Origin: Hymenobacter cheonanensis
GTDB lineage: Bacteria > Bacteroidota > Bacteroidia > Cytophagales > Hymenobacteraceae
Direction: 5' to 3'
Assembly: GCF_030581075.1 (NCBI RefSeq)
Contig: NZ_JAUQSW010000005.1
Span: 186,001 to 250,000 of the forward strand
DNA: 64,000 bases
Shown here: piece by piece, positions 63,601 through 64,000 of the stretch
Position numbering within the stretch: the first letter of the stretch is position 1
How the letters are laid out: each line of letters starts with the position of its first letter
The notes under the pieces: model-generated
Database searches by the model: none
Told to the model about the DNA's origin: nothing
The model's input: the letters and a program-made list of their open reading frames with translations, nothing else
Program-made: the position numbers and the translations under genes

Positions 63601-64000
63601 AAAACAGGGCGTCGCCGCCGTTGCCGGGTTTTACGTGCTGGGTTTTGCAGCCCGAGCCACTCGTGATGAAGTGTGCCTTGCTCAGCGCATCGTCGTAGTA
63701 CTGCAGGTTGTGCTCGTGGCCGTTGGCATACACCACGTTGGGGTATTTGGCAAACAGCTCGCGGAGGTTCTTCTTGTAGCTCTGATAGGCCGGGTAAGCC
63801 AAGTCCTGCGCAATGCCGCCGTATTTGCGGGCTAGCGGGTACACCGAGCCGATAATGGGCAGCGGCAAAAAGGCGTATTTCTGCACAATGCTGAGCGGAA
63901 ACACGTGGTCGGCAAACGTGAAGTAGCCGCCGTGAATGCCGTCCGAAAACAGCGGGTGGTGCGTCACAATCAGAATGTGCTTGCTCTGGTTACGCTTGAT
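60638..64000 (-). CDS. calcineurin-type phosphoesterase / kinase-like region / BamA-like barrel fusion (5' end outside window)
   Basis: The frame runs to the window edge; 1120 residues are visible and the N-terminus is missing. Numbering from codon 63967: residues 1-160 are the second half of a metallophosphoesterase (THHPLFSDGIHGG, VYANGHEHNLQYY, ITSGSGCKTQH). A linker of low complexity follows to about 250. Residues about 280-490 carry kinase-like features: a Gly-rich GGGKQTASLKV, a YYYTVRGIDKD strand, the motif IGDWDRHEDQWRWAQ (about 447) and EDRDIAFFKGDG (about 476). From about 740 to the end strands form a surface-antigen-like barrel closing with VYVGFDFLF, the terminal Phe expected by the BAM machinery. 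It is probably an outer-membrane protein with a periplasmic or surface catalytic part. Confidence 0.82.
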   Translation of the reverse strand: MKRNQSKHILIVTHHPLFSDGIHGGYFTFADHVFPLSIVQKYAFLPLPIIGSVYPLARKYGGIAQDLAYPAYQSYKKNLRELFAKYPNVVYANGHEHNLQYYDDALSKAHFITSGSGCKTQHVKPGNGGDALFSDKEKGFARLNYYDDGQVWVEYFIPSDADKGQTARRVYRQQVYADLGRGGVASAGKGPGGAVNTTKPDAGPVQGTRAPAGTAQTVKGNQSRDDLENAASTGTPNQPTGAPVVTSAERRPDYQDSTVTVAVNPSYNQHGKFHNWLLGEHYRREWATPVKFPVLDIKTAEGGLVPYKTGGGKQTASLKVRNEDGYYYTVRGIDKDPAAVLPENFRTGLARAVLQDQISAQHPYASFVLPPLATAAGILHTNPRYVYIPNDPALGQYQQRFANTPAALEEDAKGSQDTDASLGYAKKLVSTDKMLENLLEDNDNQVDQPAFARSRLFDMWIGDWDRHEDQWRWAQRKTDDGDKIYTAVPEDRDIAFFKGDGVLPTLISKKFAVRNFQNFGYDYGDYKGLNQTGLSNDRLYLSGVSREEWVKQAEIMKAQLTDAVIEKAFRDKWPSQIYAEHGAEIVAKLKSRRDLLPDVARKYSDVMSDIVEVRGSQKREKFTVTRLPDHHTRVVMQKISKKGQLTKVLYDRTFDRVTDEIRLYGISGQDVYDLSGDERQGHKIRIIGGTGRDTIIDNSRVAGIRHRTQIYDADTGNVIQNRLGEARLRLEPGVDVSRYDHPHRFDLKDYRLNYTGPALFFGYNIDDGLLLGGGVTHRRYAFRREPFGSEQSLTANIAPARSGAYNLRYVGQFTSVFGGKTDLHVAAQYYGPQLLYNFFGIGNNTQNYAVEHEDNPTNRSVNSAYRVRFDRLYIAPTFERKLFSFGTFGVGPQFERFRVMDDQIGTVIKDSIGAGLENRRFGIRNSDFQANTYLGGLVYLNFGAQSTPKDPRIGIQWHNEAQYNFQLNGEQLTFGRISSELKAYLTPNFPFRITYAGRVGWQHNIGDYRFYQANTLGGTTNLRGYRRTRYAGRDALYANFEARLHLFKFNAYLFPGTFGVMGLADAGRVYSGVDTRSGLQAFHTGFGGGAFVNILDATVINVTYSVGEEKLVYVGFDFLF

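Noticed and set aside
1..64000. tRNA or rRNA genes
   Set aside because: No cloverleaf with a TTCGA-type T arm or conserved rRNA stretch was recognised in the intergenic regions; this was a visual search and a covariance-model scan would settle it.

Overview
The window reads as a chromosomal segment of a GC-rich Bacteroidota, most like Hymenobacter or a close relative. The signs are four proteins ending in type IX secretion (T9SS) sorting domains with Y-P-N-P motifs, many small Bacteroidota families (DUF2141, DUF4136, DUF2721, DUF6268), a TonB-plug protein without a barrel, DUF4369-like TlpA proteins, -7 promoter boxes resembling TAnnTTTG, few Shine-Dalgarno sequences, and high GC. I see no rRNA, tRNA, CRISPR array, transposase or phage structural gene.

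Layout. 0-9.7 kb: the end of a large PD40-propeller/barrel protein, DUF2721, type II NADH dehydrogenase, a diheme cytochrome c lipoprotein, a DUF4136 lipoprotein, an acyl-CoA synthetase and a DUF2141 protein. 9.9-17.9 kb: a T9SS cargo protein, a YdeI-like protein, the proBA proline operon, an MDR oxidoreductase, an aldo/keto reductase and a DsbA/FrnE protein. Three long inverted repeats are packed between 13.4 and 16.0 kb. 18-30.5 kb: a barrel-less TonB-plug/macroglobulin protein, mfd flanked by two short coiled-coil genes, a YdjM-like membrane protein, a NYN/cold-shock fusion, a thioesterase, YajQ, TerC and an AT-rich lipoprotein between two perfect palindromic terminators. 30.7-44.4 kb: an M36 metalloprotease, a SpoU methyltransferase, mutS, msrA, a methionine-type aminotransferase next to an omega-amidase-like hydrolase, an FG-GAP repeat protein and murF. 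44.4-55.5 kb: rfbC, a glycosyltransferase, a small cytochrome c, hflX, an M43 protease, two tandem TlpA paralogues, a SixA-like phosphatase and ppk1.

55.5-58.5 kb is the most accessory-looking part: a Fic AMP-transferase with an inhibitory motif and a winged helix, two tandem 33-bp near-palindromes upstream of it, a DUF4062 gene broken by one in-frame TAG, and a decayed gene. The last 5.5 kb holds a DUF6268 barrel, an FkbM methyltransferase and a very large protein running off the window. That protein joins a calcineurin-type phosphoesterase, a middle region with atypical-kinase-like motifs and a BamA-like barrel; it is my leading candidate for an under-described system.

The functional groups are proline synthesis (proB-proA), DNA repair (mfd, mutS), respiration (NDH-2, cytochromes c), envelope and cell wall (murF, rfbC, glycosyltransferase), secreted proteases (M36, M43) and redox or stress proteins (msrA, DsbA-like, TlpA, TerC, HflX, PPK1). 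The hexamer GCTAGC is conspicuously frequent throughout.
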